Shown piece by piece: positions 26,322-34,969 of a stretch of DNA of 64,000 nt (within the stretch, counting starts at the first letter, position 1; every line of letters begins with the position of its first letter). The translations under genes and the position numbers were made by a program. The notes below the pieces were generated by a model. It did no database searches. It saw only the letters and a list, made by a program, of their open reading frames with translations, and had not been told where the DNA came from. Origin of the DNA: Luoshenia tenuis (GTDB lineage: Bacteria; Bacillota; Clostridia; Christensenellales; GCA-900066905); the NCBI RefSeq assembly GCF_014384745.1, contig NZ_JACRSO010000001.1, forward strand, positions 682,001 through 746,000. The letters are read 5' to 3'.

Positions 26322-27242
26322 TCAAGCGCCGCCGCCCTTTAGAAAAAAACCGTCCGCTTCCATTTCCCGCCACAGCCGGATGCGCGCGCGCAGCGGCAAT
26401 CTTCGTGCGTCCCCAGCCAGCGCGCTTGCGCCATATAGCCAGCCCTGCGCCACCAGATGTTGCTCGCTAGAGGACAGCCCCAGGGGCGCGGCCACCGTTT
26501 CCGGCATCGCGACCCTACCGCCTCCCAGCAGTTGAACCCCCCGCGGCGCCGGCAAAGCCCGCTGGTCATCCGGGTGGGTAAGGATGGCCAGCGTCCCGGG
26601 CTGCAGGGCGCCCAGCACCGGCTTGGGCGCGGCATCGGCAAAGATCACGATGCGGCTGGCGGCAGCCGCGCGCTCCAGGTTTCGGTATATTGGCGCGGCC
26701 AGGCCAAAGCTATCCATCAGCCGGTCCGACAGGCGCTCTAACACATAAGGATTGCTGCCGCAAAGTCCCATGAAATTCATTCTATCTCCCAGCAGCATGG
26801 CCCACTCCCGCCCCTCGGGCGTATCGGCACCCACGATCAGCGCGGGCGAGAGTACCAGGCGCAGCTGCATCTCCCGTGCCGCCTGCATCGCCGCGGGAAA
26901 CAGGCTGATCTGGCGCAGCGGCTCGCTCTGCGCCAGACGCACCCCTTCCCGCGCCAGTGCCATCCGTTCTCCAGGGCTGAAAAAGTGCTCTCCATGCTCG
27001 ACGCACAGCACCCGCCCGTCCAGCTGATCCATTGCGCGCAGCAGCGGCTCCACCCGCCGGACCGGGTCTTTTGCTGCAGGCGGGGCCAGCTCGCCGCTGA
27101 GCACATAGCCGCCCGGGCGCTCTCCATCCATAATCATGCCGTTTAAGGCCAGCTGGCGCGCCCGTCCGCCGCGAGAAAACAGTCCCCTCCGGCGCGCTGC
27201 CGCCTGGCCGGGGCGGTAAAGGATCCACCTGCCCGTATCCAC
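26322..27242 (-). CDS. unknown protein between dusB and greA
   Basis: No family was recognised. The Arg- and Ala-rich protein of about 306 residues has no signal peptide. The chosen GTG start is preceded by GGGGGAG at about ten bases; a longer in-frame TTG start at 27290 lacks a ribosome site. Visible features include VLCVEHGEHFFSPGERMALAREGV, LVLSPALIVGADTPEGREWAMLLGD and IVIFADAAPKPVLGALQPGTLAILTHPDD, which suggest an alternating alpha/beta fold. It lies between dusB and greA on the same strand, about 110 bp after dusB. A distant relation to the CoaX-type kinases that often sit beside dusB in Firmicutes was considered, but no kinase motif is present. Confidence 0.6.
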   Translation of the reverse strand: MDTGRWILYRPGQAAARRRGLFSRGGRARQLALNGMIMDGERPGGYVLSGELAPPAAKDPVRRVEPLLRAMDQLDGRVLCVEHGEHFFSPGERMALAREGVRLAQSEPLRQISLFPAAMQAAREMQLRLVLSPALIVGADTPEGREWAMLLGDRMNFMGLCGSNPYVLERLSDRLMDSFGLAAPIYRNLERAAAASRIVIFADAAPKPVLGALQPGTLAILTHPDDQRALPAPRGVQLLGGGRVAMPETVAAPLGLSSSEQHLVAQGWLYGASALAGDARRLPLRARIRLWREMEADGFFLKGGGA

Positions 27243-27350
27243 AGTATATTCATCTCCCCCAAATGGATTGTGCAGGCTGCCCCGGCACAAACCGTGCAGC
27301 CTACGCGTTATCCTATTCGGGACGGGCTCTGTTCATGCACCCCAAAAGCG

Positions 27351-28337
27351 CTATTTATCCCCTGCAGCAAGGCATTGGCGCAGGATACCGTCTAACTGCG
27401 CCAGCGTTTCCACAGCGTTGATCTTTCCCCGCACCGCCGCTGCGCCCCGCAGTCCTTTGATATACCAGGCGGCGTGCTTACGCATCTCTCGCAAAGCCGT
27501 GCGCTCGCCCTTTTCACGCACCATGACGGCCGCCTGCTCCATACACTTTTCTATCCGCTCCCCTGCGCTGGGCAGCACCGGGGCCGGCTGTCCGCTCAGC
27601 GCGCAGGCGATCTGCCGGAAGATCCAGGGGTTCCCCTGCGCGCCGCGGCCCACCATCACCGCATCGCACCCCGTTTGCGCCAGCATGGCCCTGGCGCTCT
27701 CCCCATCGGTCACATCGCCATTGCCGATCACCGGGATCCCTACCGCGGCCTTGACGCGGGCGATCATCTCCCAATCGGCATGGCCCGCGTAGAACTGCTC
27801 CCGCGTGCGGCCGTGGATACAGACCGCGGCCACGCCCGCCTGCTCGGCCATGCGCGCAAAAGCAACGGCGTTTCGGTTTTCCTCATCCCAGCCCGCGCGA
27901 AATTTAACCGTTACAGGCAGCTCGCCTGCAGCGCGTACCGCCGCCTGCAATACCGCATGCGCCACATCCATCTCCCGCATCAGCGCGCTGCCCTCGCCGT
28001 TGCCTACGATTTTTTTAGCCGGGCAGCCCATATTCAGGTCGATCAGCGCAAAACCCAGCTCCCCCACGCGCTCCACCGCCTGGGCGATCCGCTGGGGCTC
28101 GCGGCCGAAAAGCTGTACGCCGATGGGGCGCTCCTCCGGCGCGTATTTGAGCAGCGCCGCCGAGCCGTCCCCGCCATAGAGCAGCCCCTTGGCGCTGACC
28201 ATCTCCGTATAGCATAGCCCCGCGCCCATCTGCATGCAGATGCGGCGGAAGGCCGAATCCGTCACCCCGGCCATGGGCGCCAGCAGCCCGCGGTTTTCGA
28301 TCTCCAAATTGCCGATCCGCATATCCTTCCTCCTCAT
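27351..28337 (-). CDS. dusB: tRNA-dihydrouridine synthase
   Basis: This FMN enzyme reduces uridine to dihydrouridine in tRNA. The TIM barrel shows LAPMAGVTDSAFRRICMQMG at the start, the catalytic Cys in DLNMGCPAKKIVGNGEGSAL, FRAGWDE, HGRTREQFYAG and GNGDV, followed by the C-terminal helical domain. At 328 residues it has normal length. The dusB-greA-lysS order is widespread in Firmicutes. Confidence 0.95.
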   Translation of the reverse strand: MRRKDMRIGNLEIENRGLLAPMAGVTDSAFRRICMQMGAGLCYTEMVSAKGLLYGGDGSAALLKYAPEERPIGVQLFGREPQRIAQAVERVGELGFALIDLNMGCPAKKIVGNGEGSALMREMDVAHAVLQAAVRAAGELPVTVKFRAGWDEENRNAVAFARMAEQAGVAAVCIHGRTREQFYAGHADWEMIARVKAAVGIPVIGNGDVTDGESARAMLAQTGCDAVMVGRGAQGNPWIFRQIACALSGQPAPVLPSAGERIEKCMEQAAVMVREKGERTALREMRKHAAWYIKGLRGAAAVRGKINAVETLAQLDGILRQCLAAGDK

Positions 28338-28348
28338 TTTCCGCGGTT

Positions 28349-28380
28349 AAAAAGCGCCCTCCTGCTTTGCAAGAGGGCGC
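28349..28380 (-). terminator. intrinsic terminator
   Basis: The stem GCGCCCTC/GAGGGCGC is followed on the minus strand by TTTTT. It ends the single gene 28393-28986 before dusB. Confidence 0.8.
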
Positions 28381-28392
28381 GCCTTTAGGCCA

Positions 28393-28986
28393 TTATTCTG
28401 CCGCCGGGGTCTGCTGCGCCTCGGGCGTCTGACTGGGTAAGGGGGTAGCCACGGCATCCTCGATGGTTTCGATCAGCTCCACCTTATCGATCTTCCAGCG
28501 CTCCTCGCTGCGCACCAGGCGCACCTTGTAGCGCGCGTGCGGCCAGTCGGGCGGCAGTACCTTTTCCCCGGAGGCCTCTTCCTCTTCCGTATAGTTGTTT
28601 TTGGGCAGCTCCCCGTCGATCGCCGGCACCTGCTCGACCACCGTGGCTTCGGTCACCGTATCCCATGGCATGGCGCACACCCATTCCACCTTGAGCCGGT
28701 GCTGGATCGAGCGGACTACAAAGCGGTTGTAATCCGTATTTTGGATCATCTCGTCGCTGGAGAGAAAATCCCAGGTAAAGAACTTGGATAGGGTATCGGT
28801 GATCTCCTCCTGCTCTCCGCCGATAATGACCGATTCGGCCCGGGTCTTCATCCCTTCGGATAAGATGGTGTTAATATTGGTCGAATCCATGGAAAACAGA
28901 AATACAAAGGCCCCCACCAGCGCCAGGGCCAGCAATATCGCGAGCAGTTTCAGCCAAAAAGTTAAAAACCGCAGCAAATACTCCAA
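28393..28986 (-). CDS. membrane-anchored protein of unknown function
   Basis: The 197-residue protein has one N-terminal membrane helix (about residues 10-30, LLAILLALALVGAFVFLFSM), then an extracellular alpha/beta domain and a Pro/Thr/Gln-rich tail (PSQTPEAQQTPAAE). The pattern YKVRLVRSEERWKIDKVEL near the end is like that of small extracellular beta domains that occur in Clostridia. No family was recognised and no functional residues are visible. It is monocistronic, with a terminator on each side. Confidence 0.7.
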   Translation of the reverse strand: MEYLLRFLTFWLKLLAILLALALVGAFVFLFSMDSTNINTILSEGMKTRAESVIIGGEQEEITDTLSKFFTWDFLSSDEMIQNTDYNRFVVRSIQHRLKVEWVCAMPWDTVTEATVVEQVPAIDGELPKNNYTEEEEASGEKVLPPDWPHARYKVRLVRSEERWKIDKVELIETIEDAVATPLPSQTPEAQQTPAAE

Positions 28987-29091
28987 AATCGTTTCCTCGC
29001 TTTCGCCCGCAAACAGGCGTCAATTCATCGTAAATATCATACCATAGCCGCTTGGAGATTGCAAAAGCCCCTCCGCGGCCGGTATTTATAA

Positions 29092-29124
29092 TAAAAGAAA
29101 AAGGCTTTATGAAAAAGCCTTTTT
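29092..29124 (-). terminator. intrinsic terminator after the SDR gene
   Basis: The stem AAAAGGCTT/AAGCCTTTT is followed on the minus strand by a T-rich run, about 50 bp after the SDR stop. Confidence 0.75.
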
Positions 29125-29175
29125 CCTATTCTATCATATCTTGGCCACCCGGCTACATGATTTACAGAAATTTAA

Positions 29176-29955
29176 TTATTTAATGGTGAATCCGCCGTCC
29201 ACCACCAGGTTCTCGCCGGTGATCATGTTGGACTCGTTGCACGAGAGGAACAAAACCGCCGCGGCGATCTCGTCCGGATATGCAAAACGGTTGGCGGGGA
29301 TGCGCTTTTTCATGTTCTCGGCCACCTCGCCCTGCCAGGCCTTCTCGCCCATCTCCGTGAGCACCACCGTGGGCGAAACAGCGTTGACGTTGATGCCAAA
29401 CTCGGCCCATTCAAAGCCCAGCACCTTGGTCATGCCGATGATCGCGGCCTTGGAAGCGGTATAAGCCACATGCTTGTCTAGCGCGATAAAGCCCGCCTGA
29501 GAGGCAATGTTGACGATCTTGCCGCCGCGGCCCTGGGCGATCATCTCGCAGCCTACCAGCTGGCACATCAAGAAAGTACCCTTGGCGTTGACGGCCATCA
29601 TCTTGTCCCAGTACTCCTCGGGCAGTTTTTCCGCATCCTCCAGCTCCACCGCGCCGGCGATGTTAGCCAGCACGTCGATCCCGCCAAAAGCCGCCTTGGT
29701 CTTATCAATCATATTGGCAATGCTCTCTTTATTGGTGATATCCCCGATAATCGAGATGGTCTTGACCCCGTACTCCTTAGCCAGCGCCTGCGCTACATCG
29801 TGCACGCTTTCCTGCAGATCCACCAGCGCCACATTGGCCCCCTTGGAAGCATACAGAGTAGCCGAAGCCTTGCCGATGCCGTTGGCCGCGCCGGTCACCA
29901 GGCAGGTCTTGCCCACCAGAGAAAAGCTGCCGTCCACCTTTTTGTAATCGATCAT
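29176..29955 (-). CDS. short-chain dehydrogenase/reductase
   Basis: This is a classical NAD(P)-dependent SDR of 259 residues. The cofactor motif is TGAANGIGKASA at about residues 20-31, followed by DVLANIAGA (NAG motif), the catalytic Ser in NIASQAG, and YTASKAA (YxxxK). The substrate is not evident; such enzymes next to sugar genes often act on polyols or sugar acids. It lies upstream in transcription order of no close neighbour and downstream of the gene 30170-31213 after 214 bp. Confidence 0.9.
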   Translation of the reverse strand: MIDYKKVDGSFSLVGKTCLVTGAANGIGKASATLYASKGANVALVDLQESVHDVAQALAKEYGVKTISIIGDITNKESIANMIDKTKAAFGGIDVLANIAGAVELEDAEKLPEEYWDKMMAVNAKGTFLMCQLVGCEMIAQGRGGKIVNIASQAGFIALDKHVAYTASKAAIIGMTKVLGFEWAEFGINVNAVSPTVVLTEMGEKAWQGEVAENMKKRIPANRFAYPDEIAAAVLFLSCNESNMITGENLVVDGGFTIK

Positions 29956-30109
29956 TTTTCTTTACCCCCTTAACAGTCGTCCATTTCAAGCAATCCTTAA
30001 AAAGCCCCGTTTAGCCCTTTTCTAAGCGCCCAAGGCTCCTTTTCTATTTTCTCTCCGTCTTAACAGGCTGTCAATCATAAATATATTTAGTTGTTCAAAA
30101 AACGAATAG

Positions 30110-30139
30110 AAAAACGGCGCTACCCTATGGGCAGCGCCG
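30110..30139 (-). terminator. intrinsic terminator
   Basis: The stem CGGCGCT/AGCGCCG is followed on the minus strand by TTTTTC, about 30 bp after the stop of the diaminopentanoate dehydrogenase-like gene. Confidence 0.75.
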
Positions 30140-30169
30140 CCTCGCGGCATCCCGGCCGTTAAAGGTCCA

Positions 30170-31213
30170 TCAGCACATTAAATCCACATAAACCGCCATG
30201 GGATAGGTCATATACTCCGCCTCGGGCAGCTTATCCATGGTCACATATCCCGCCGGGGCCGTCAGCACGCTGGGGATACGGTTGACGATAGTAGCGCAGG
30301 TGTGCTCCACCGTGGCCGGCTTTTGCACGTAAAAAGTGGTATCCGGCTCGCCGGTGATTTTCCAGTCGCACATATCCCCGTCGTCCGGGCCGTAGACCTT
30401 GCCGATGCACTGGGTCTCGATCACGGGGCCCTGGTAGGTTTCGGTGGTGACCACGGCGCTCATCCCAATGCAATTCCCTTTGGGGATGGTCTCGCCCAGC
30501 GTCTCCGAGTACAGGTCCTTATCGTAGAAATAGGGCACGCACTTTTGCGTTTGAGATTTGATGGTCCATCCCATCTTCGCGCAAAGCGCCTCGTTGGAGT
30601 TCCACACATAAGCCGGCTCCAGCGTCTCCGGGTGGGCCAGCTGGGCCTCAAACTGCTCGGGGGTAAAGCCCGCGCCGTGGGCCTTGGCCAGCGCCAGGCC
30701 GTAGTCCTCTACGTTGTAGCTGACCGCGCCTTCGATCTTATCGATCTTATGGCATCCGCCCGCCACCGTGGCGATGAGGTTGACCCAGAAGATGTCCTGC
30801 ATCCCGCTGCCCACGATGGTGCAGCCGGTTTCCTTGGCCAGTTTGTCCAGCCGGTTGGTGTCCGATGCCGCCGTCGTCCAGGGGTAGATCGCCTCTTCAC
30901 AGGTGGTGACCACGTTGATCCCCCGCCGTGCGCACTTTTCAAAATGCGGATATACGTCATCCATAAAGCTGAATAGCGTCAGTATCGCGATATCGGCGTC
31001 GCACTCGTCCAGCACCGCGTCTGCATCCGAGCGGATGGGCACGCCCAGCTTGAAGCCCAGGCCCGCATACTCGCCCACGTCCATGCCTACTACTGCCGGG
31101 TCCACGTCGATAGCGCCCACGATCTCCGCACCTTTTTCGTACAGGTAGCGCAGGGTATACTTGGCCATTTTCCCGCAGCCATACTGAACGACACGAATCT
31201 TTTCATTGAACAT
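30170..31213 (-). CDS. 2,4-diaminopentanoate dehydrogenase-like NAD(P)-dependent enzyme
   Basis: The protein belongs to the dihydrodipicolinate reductase-like family that contains 2,4-diaminopentanoate dehydrogenase, an enzyme of ornithine fermentation. A Rossmann fold with [15 protein letters not shown] is at the N-terminus and [12 protein letters not shown] marks the following conserved region. The ATG at 31213 has AGAGGT seven bases upstream; a GTG nine bases earlier is possible. No other ornithine fermentation genes (or genes for aminomutase) are near, so the substrate is open. The gene is divergent from the cyclophilin gene. Confidence 0.8.
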   Translation of the reverse strand: MFNEKIRVVQYGCGKMAKYTLRYLYEKGAEIVGAIDVDPAVVGMDVGEYAGLGFKLGVPIRSDADAVLDECDADIAILTLFSFMDDVYPHFEKCARRGINVVTTCEEAIYPWTTAASDTNRLDKLAKETGCTIVGSGMQDIFWVNLIATVAGGCHKIDKIEGAVSYNVEDYGLALAKAHGAGFTPEQFEAQLAHPETLEPAYVWNSNEALCAKMGWTIKSQTQKCVPYFYDKDLYSETLGETIPKGNCIGMSAVVTTETYQGPVIETQCIGKVYGPDDGDMCDWKITGEPDTTFYVQKPATVEHTCATIVNRIPSVLTAPAGYVTMDKLPEAEYMTYPMAVYVDLMC

Positions 31214-31300
31214 CTGTTGCACCTCTTTTTCAAATGTTTTGTACTATCATGTGCATCTGCACGGCGTTTCATACCTGCATGTGGCCGCGCAGCCTGGGGT

Positions 31301-31329
31301 TTGACAAGCCGGGCTGCGCAGGGTATCCT
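31301..31329 (+). promoter_or_regulatory. sigma-A promoter of the cyclophilin gene
   Basis: A perfect TTGACA is followed after 17 bases by TATCCT, about 55 bp before the start codon. Confidence 0.75.
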
Positions 31330-31384
31330 AATTGCTGTATGGCTTTATCGCCATGATTTTCGTATAAGGGGGACGATCAATCGC

Positions 31385-31972
31385 ATGAAAAAGCTAGTCG
31401 CACTGCTGATCTGCCTGGCCCTGTTCGCGCCGGGCTGTGCCAGCGAAGAACCGGTACAAGCCACCTCGGGCGTAACGGCCACCATCCAGATGGAGGATGG
31501 CGGAAACATCGTTTTAGAGCTGTATCCCGACAAGGCGCCCCAGTCCGTACGCAACTTTGTCTACCTCGCCCGGGAAGGTTTTTACGATGGGCTGACCTTC
31601 CACCGCATTATTAAGGACTTTATGATCCAGGGCGGCGATCCTTTAGGGAACGGCACCGGCGGCCCGGGATATTGCATCAAGGGCGAGTTTAAGGAAAACG
31701 GCGTGCAAAACGACATTTCCCATGTGCGGGGCGTGATCTCCTTTGCCCGCAACAACGTCAGTATGGATTCCGCCGGTTCGCAGTTTTTCATCGTGCATAA
31801 GGATAGCACCTATCTCGACGGCAAGTATGCCGCCTTTGGCAAGGTGATCAGCGGCATGGACGTGGTGGACAAAATTGCCGAAACCGATGGCAAGGGTGAC
31901 GCGCCGGTGATCAAGACCGTCACCATCGAGGGGCCGGAGCTGCCCGAGCCCGATAAGTTGGAGGAACAGTAA
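31385..31972 (+). CDS. cyclophilin-type peptidyl-prolyl isomerase, lipoprotein
   Basis: The enzyme catalyses proline isomerisation in proteins outside the membrane. The start chosen is the ATG of MKKLVALLICLALFAPGC, whose Cys (residue 18) is a lipobox; the longer open frame upstream holds the promoter and is not translated. The cyclophilin domain shows YPDKAPQSVRNFVYLAREGFYDGLTFHRII, MIQGGDP, and AGSQFFIVHKD. A complete promoter and a two-way terminator bracket the gene, so it is monocistronic. Confidence 0.92.
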   Translation: MKKLVALLICLALFAPGCASEEPVQATSGVTATIQMEDGGNIVLELYPDKAPQSVRNFVYLAREGFYDGLTFHRIIKDFMIQGGDPLGNGTGGPGYCIKGEFKENGVQNDISHVRGVISFARNNVSMDSAGSQFFIVHKDSTYLDGKYAAFGKVISGMDVVDKIAETDGKGDAPVIKTVTIEGPELPEPDKLEEQ

Positions 31973-31989
31973 GTCAAAGTTATTAATCA

Positions 31990-32020
31990 AGAAAAGCCAC
32001 CCCTATGGGGCGGCTTTTCT
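31990..32020. terminator. bidirectional terminator
   Basis: The stem AGAAAAGCC/GGCTTTTCT is A-rich on the left and T-rich on the right, so it can serve both the cyclophilin gene and the converging sugar-isomerase-like gene. Confidence 0.8.
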
Positions 32021-32022
32021 TA

Positions 32023-32850
32023 TTAGCCGGCAAAGCCCGATTCTTTCAGATTCAGGTAGGCGCAGTGCAGCGTATCCACACTGCAAAGGTTGCGGTTACC
32101 GTCCTGTTCTACGACGCCCCATGTGAGCCCATGCTCCGCCGCCCACTGGGCTACGCCAAAGGTATTTACCACGCCTGAGCCCACAGCAGTAAAATCAGGG
32201 ATGGTATAACTTACTCCGGGGGCCAAGGTGGCTGTGCGCATCCGGCCCGGGATAAAATCTTTAAAATGCACTGCCACCAGCCGCCCTTCCAGCCGCTCCA
32301 GCAGCGCTATCGGGTCCTCTCCGGCATAGGTCACCCATCCCACATCCGGCTCAAAGCACAGCGTGGACGTGCGCGAGACCATCTGGTCATAGGCGCTGAT
32401 GCCATGGATCTTGCGGATAAACTCATAGTTGTGGTTATGGTAGGCCAGCTTAACGCCAGCAGCGGCAAAACGCTCGGCCGAGCGCTCCAGGTTTTCGATC
32501 TCCTGCAAAAATTCATCATCCGTGCAGGGGGCTTCCCCCATCATCGGGCGGATGATGCTGGAAATATAGCAGCAGGCAAAGTCCGCCCCCAGCAGCTTGA
32601 CCTGGGCGATCTTCTCGTCGATCAGCTTTTCATCATACCGCGTCACCTCATTGGCGCCCACCGCGATGACTTTAAGGCCGATCTCCCTGAATCGTGCCAG
32701 GTTCTCCTCCGGCGTGCCCTCTTTCAGCGTCAGCAGCTGCTCGCCGCTCTCCATCCCGGAATAGCCGATCTTTTTATACGCCTCCAGGCTGCTCCAATAG
32801 TCCTCGTCATACCGGGGAAACAAGATCCACCCCAGCTGCAACTTTCCCAT
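32023..32850 (-). CDS. sugar phosphate isomerase/epimerase-like TIM-barrel protein
   Basis: The 275-residue protein belongs to the xylose-isomerase-like TIM-barrel family (IolE, hydroxypyruvate isomerase and relatives). Landmarks are GYSGMESGEQLLTL, LAYHNHNYEF (a metal-ligand region), CFEPDVGWVTYAGEDP and VHFKDF. The start at 32850 has AAAGGAG ten bases upstream; the longer frame has no site. Its substrate cannot be read. The next genes on the strand are an esterase-like and a glyoxalase-like gene, so this may be part of a carbohydrate or aromatic breakdown set. Confidence 0.85.
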   Translation of the reverse strand: MGKLQLGWILFPRYDEDYWSSLEAYKKIGYSGMESGEQLLTLKEGTPEENLARFREIGLKVIAVGANEVTRYDEKLIDEKIAQVKLLGADFACCYISSIIRPMMGEAPCTDDEFLQEIENLERSAERFAAAGVKLAYHNHNYEFIRKIHGISAYDQMVSRTSTLCFEPDVGWVTYAGEDPIALLERLEGRLVAVHFKDFIPGRMRTATLAPGVSYTIPDFTAVGSGVVNTFGVAQWAAEHGLTWGVVEQDGNRNLCSVDTLHCAYLNLKESGFAG

Positions 32851-33017
32851 TTTCTCTTCACTCCTTTGTCTATAAATCCAGGCCACCGTCTGGATGAGCT
32901 CCATTCATTTATATTTCCGCTTATTTATGTCTATTTATTTTGTAATATCGCAAAATCATCACATCTATTTATATATAGTATATCTTTATCGCAATTCATT
33001 TGTCAAATAGCCGAAAA

Positions 33018-33047
33018 TAAAAAAAGCCGCGCAAAAGCACGGCTTTT
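33018..33047 (-). terminator. intrinsic terminator
   Basis: The stem AAAAGCCG/CGGCTTTT is followed on the minus strand by TTTTTTTA, directly after the stop of the esterase-like gene. Confidence 0.85.
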
Positions 33048-33054
33048 CATCGTT

Positions 33055-34059
33055 TTATGCCAGCGGGATCGCTTTGAGCCGCTGATTGAGGCGTTCCAGT
33101 TCATCCGGCTTTAAGGGCTGGGGGAACCATACGTTTGAAAAGCGAAGCGTGGAATCCATCCGTTCCGCCACAAACTGTGCATCCCCATATTCCGGCCAAA
33201 ACTCGGTAACCACCGCCATACACGCCGGGTTTTGGGCCAGGTCGCGGATATACGTATCGATATTATAGCCGCCGATGTCCGCAGCGTTTAAGAACTCGCC
33301 CTCATAGGGGAAGGGTTCGCCCCAGTTGGCGGTAAGCCAGTGCATGCTCAGTTCAAACCACTTGGCCCAGTTGGCGTCTACATAAAAGCCCATGCCGGAA
33401 GAACACAGCGATTTTCCCAGGGAAAGGCCATGTGCGCCCTTTTGGAACAGGTGGATCTCGTAGGGTACGCCCACCTTATCCAACGCCAACAGCAGGCTCA
33501 GGCAGCTTTTAGCCGGGCGGCCGGTATCCTCATGCGTAGAGAATAAAAAGACCGGCGGCGTCTTTTCATCGGCGATCTCCTGCAGGACCGGGGCGTTATA
33601 AGGGCGTACCTCCTCGGGCTCCGGGATCTGGGGATAGCCCAAAATCAGCGCATTGGGGCGGTGCCGCTGCGCCGTCATCGCCTGCGCTACGGCCACATAC
33701 GCGCCCTCGGAGAAGGCCACCGCGGCGATCCGGTTGGTGTCGATCTCCCAATCCGCGCTCTTTTCGTACAGGATATCCATCACTTCCTGCACATCGTCGA
33801 TCGGGCCGGGGAACACCGGCCAGGCGGGCATGGAATAATTCAGCAAAAAGGCCTGATAGCCTTCAGCCAGGTAGGCCATAGCGATGCACTCCGCCTCCCG
33901 CTGAGAGGTCAGCACCTTTCCGCCATTGGTCATCACGCCCGGAAAAACCAGGACCGCCGGCCGCCGCGTCACATTGGGGAACTGGGTGGGATGGTCCAGC
34001 AGATAAGCCGTCACCGTTACATGCTCGTTCCCTTTAAGCGTTACCTTTTCAAGTCGCAT
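33055..34059 (-). CDS. alpha/beta hydrolase, carbohydrate esterase-like
   Basis: The 334-residue protein has an alpha/beta hydrolase core with strand LVFPGVMTNGG, the nucleophile in AAVAFSEGAYVAVA (Ser in an A-x-S-x-G elbow), the acid region VFLFSTHEDTG and the His in KGAHGLSLG. This order and the HExTG region resemble acetyl-xylan or feruloyl esterases of the BD-FAE/Axe type. About 110 extra residues follow the core, of unknown function. There is no signal peptide, so it acts inside the cell. The real substrate is not known. Confidence 0.8.
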   Translation of the reverse strand: MRLEKVTLKGNEHVTVTAYLLDHPTQFPNVTRRPAVLVFPGVMTNGGKVLTSQREAECIAMAYLAEGYQAFLLNYSMPAWPVFPGPIDDVQEVMDILYEKSADWEIDTNRIAAVAFSEGAYVAVAQAMTAQRHRPNALILGYPQIPEPEEVRPYNAPVLQEIADEKTPPVFLFSTHEDTGRPAKSCLSLLLALDKVGVPYEIHLFQKGAHGLSLGKSLCSSGMGFYVDANWAKWFELSMHWLTANWGEPFPYEGEFLNAADIGGYNIDTYIRDLAQNPACMAVVTEFWPEYGDAQFVAERMDSTLRFSNVWFPQPLKPDELERLNQRLKAIPLA

Positions 34060-34086
34060 CTCGCTCCTCCTTTTGCTATCTTTACC

Positions 34087-34470
34087 TCAAAGTATTTGTT
34101 CTAACTGTAACCGCTCATTATCCGGCCCGCGGAAGATCGCAAATTTTTCTCCGCGCGGGTAAAGGTCCGCATCCAGCAGCAGCTCCGTTTCAAACTTAAC
34201 GCCCTTGCTCTCCAGCTCCGCCTTCGCCCGCTCCACATCGTCTACCAAAATGGAGAGGTGATTGAGCGGTCCATCCGCAAGCGCGCTGTCCGTCTGCAAA
34301 AATTCCACCACCACCGATCCGTTGCCCATAAACAGCAGTTCCCGATCCGGAAAGTGATATTCCCACACCACTTTAAAGCCCAGCATCTCCTCATAAAACC
34401 GCCGCGAGCGGGCAATGTCCCGCACGCTGATGCCCACATGCCCAAAGCCTAAAACGCTGAAATTCTCCAT
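34087..34470 (-). CDS. VOC-family (glyoxalase-like) protein
   Basis: The small protein has the paired beta-alpha-beta-beta-beta modules of the vicinal oxygen chelate fold: GHVGISVRDIARSRRFYEEMLGF at the start, then ELLFMGNGSVVVEFLQTD, LNHLSILVDDVERAKAELESKGVKFE and FFRGPDNERLQLEQ-like ending. It may be a glyoxalase, dioxygenase or epimerase; the fold does not tell. The ATG at 34470 with GGGGG seven bases upstream is preferred over the ATG at 34476. Confidence 0.88.
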   Translation of the reverse strand: MENFSVLGFGHVGISVRDIARSRRFYEEMLGFKVVWEYHFPDRELLFMGNGSVVVEFLQTDSALADGPLNHLSILVDDVERAKAELESKGVKFETELLLDADLYPRGEKFAIFRGPDNERLQLEQIL

Positions 34471-34488
34471 CGTCATTCCCCCTTATCA

Positions 34489-34944
34489 CTACAGCCTTTT
34501 GGTATAACATACGATGCGCGCCGCCTGAGTAAAATCCGCCTTCTGGTGGAAGGCCTGGCTGCCGGCGTTCTCGATGGTACAATCGCTGGCAAATTCCAGG
34601 CATCCCATGGTTCTGGCCCAGTTCTCACAGGCCTTGAGCAGTTGCAGCCCCACATGCCTGCCGCGCAAAGCAGGGCATACGTAGAGCCCTTCCAAGTAGC
34701 CCACGGGACTGGTATGCGTCCCTTCCACATAGTCGCGCCGCAGCTGGCACTGGGCAAAGCCTACTGCTTGGGCGCCGCATTCCGCCAGAAACAGCGCGGC
34801 CTCCCGCTGGGTGCACAGTCCCTCCAGCTCCTGCCGTAGCGCCTCTTGATCCTGCTGCGGCCACAGCGCCTTGGCTAAGGCCGCAAGCCGGGCGCTATCC
34901 TCCCGCCCGGCGCGGCGAATGCTTACCTTTTCCCCTCCGCACAC
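34489..34944 (-). CDS. GNAT-family N-acetyltransferase
   Basis: The protein transfers an acetyl group from acetyl-CoA to an amine; the substrate is unknown. The GNAT landmarks are AGREDSARLAALAKALWP, the strand YLEGLYVCPALRGRHVGLQLLKACENWA (acetyl-CoA-binding loop R/G-x-x-G/A) and FHQKADF. It resembles aminoglycoside 6'-acetyltransferases of the AAC(6') type in its FxxGxYVxPxxRGxGxG plan. The GTG at 34944 with GGGGAG seven bases upstream is the best start; the longer frame begins in non-coding-looking sequence. Confidence 0.82.
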   Translation of the reverse strand: MCGGEKVSIRRAGREDSARLAALAKALWPQQDQEALRQELEGLCTQREAALFLAECGAQAVGFAQCQLRRDYVEGTHTSPVGYLEGLYVCPALRGRHVGLQLLKACENWARTMGCLEFASDCTIENAGSQAFHQKADFTQAARIVCYTKRL

Positions 34945-34969
34945 GTTTGCTCTCCCCTTTATCGGGATA

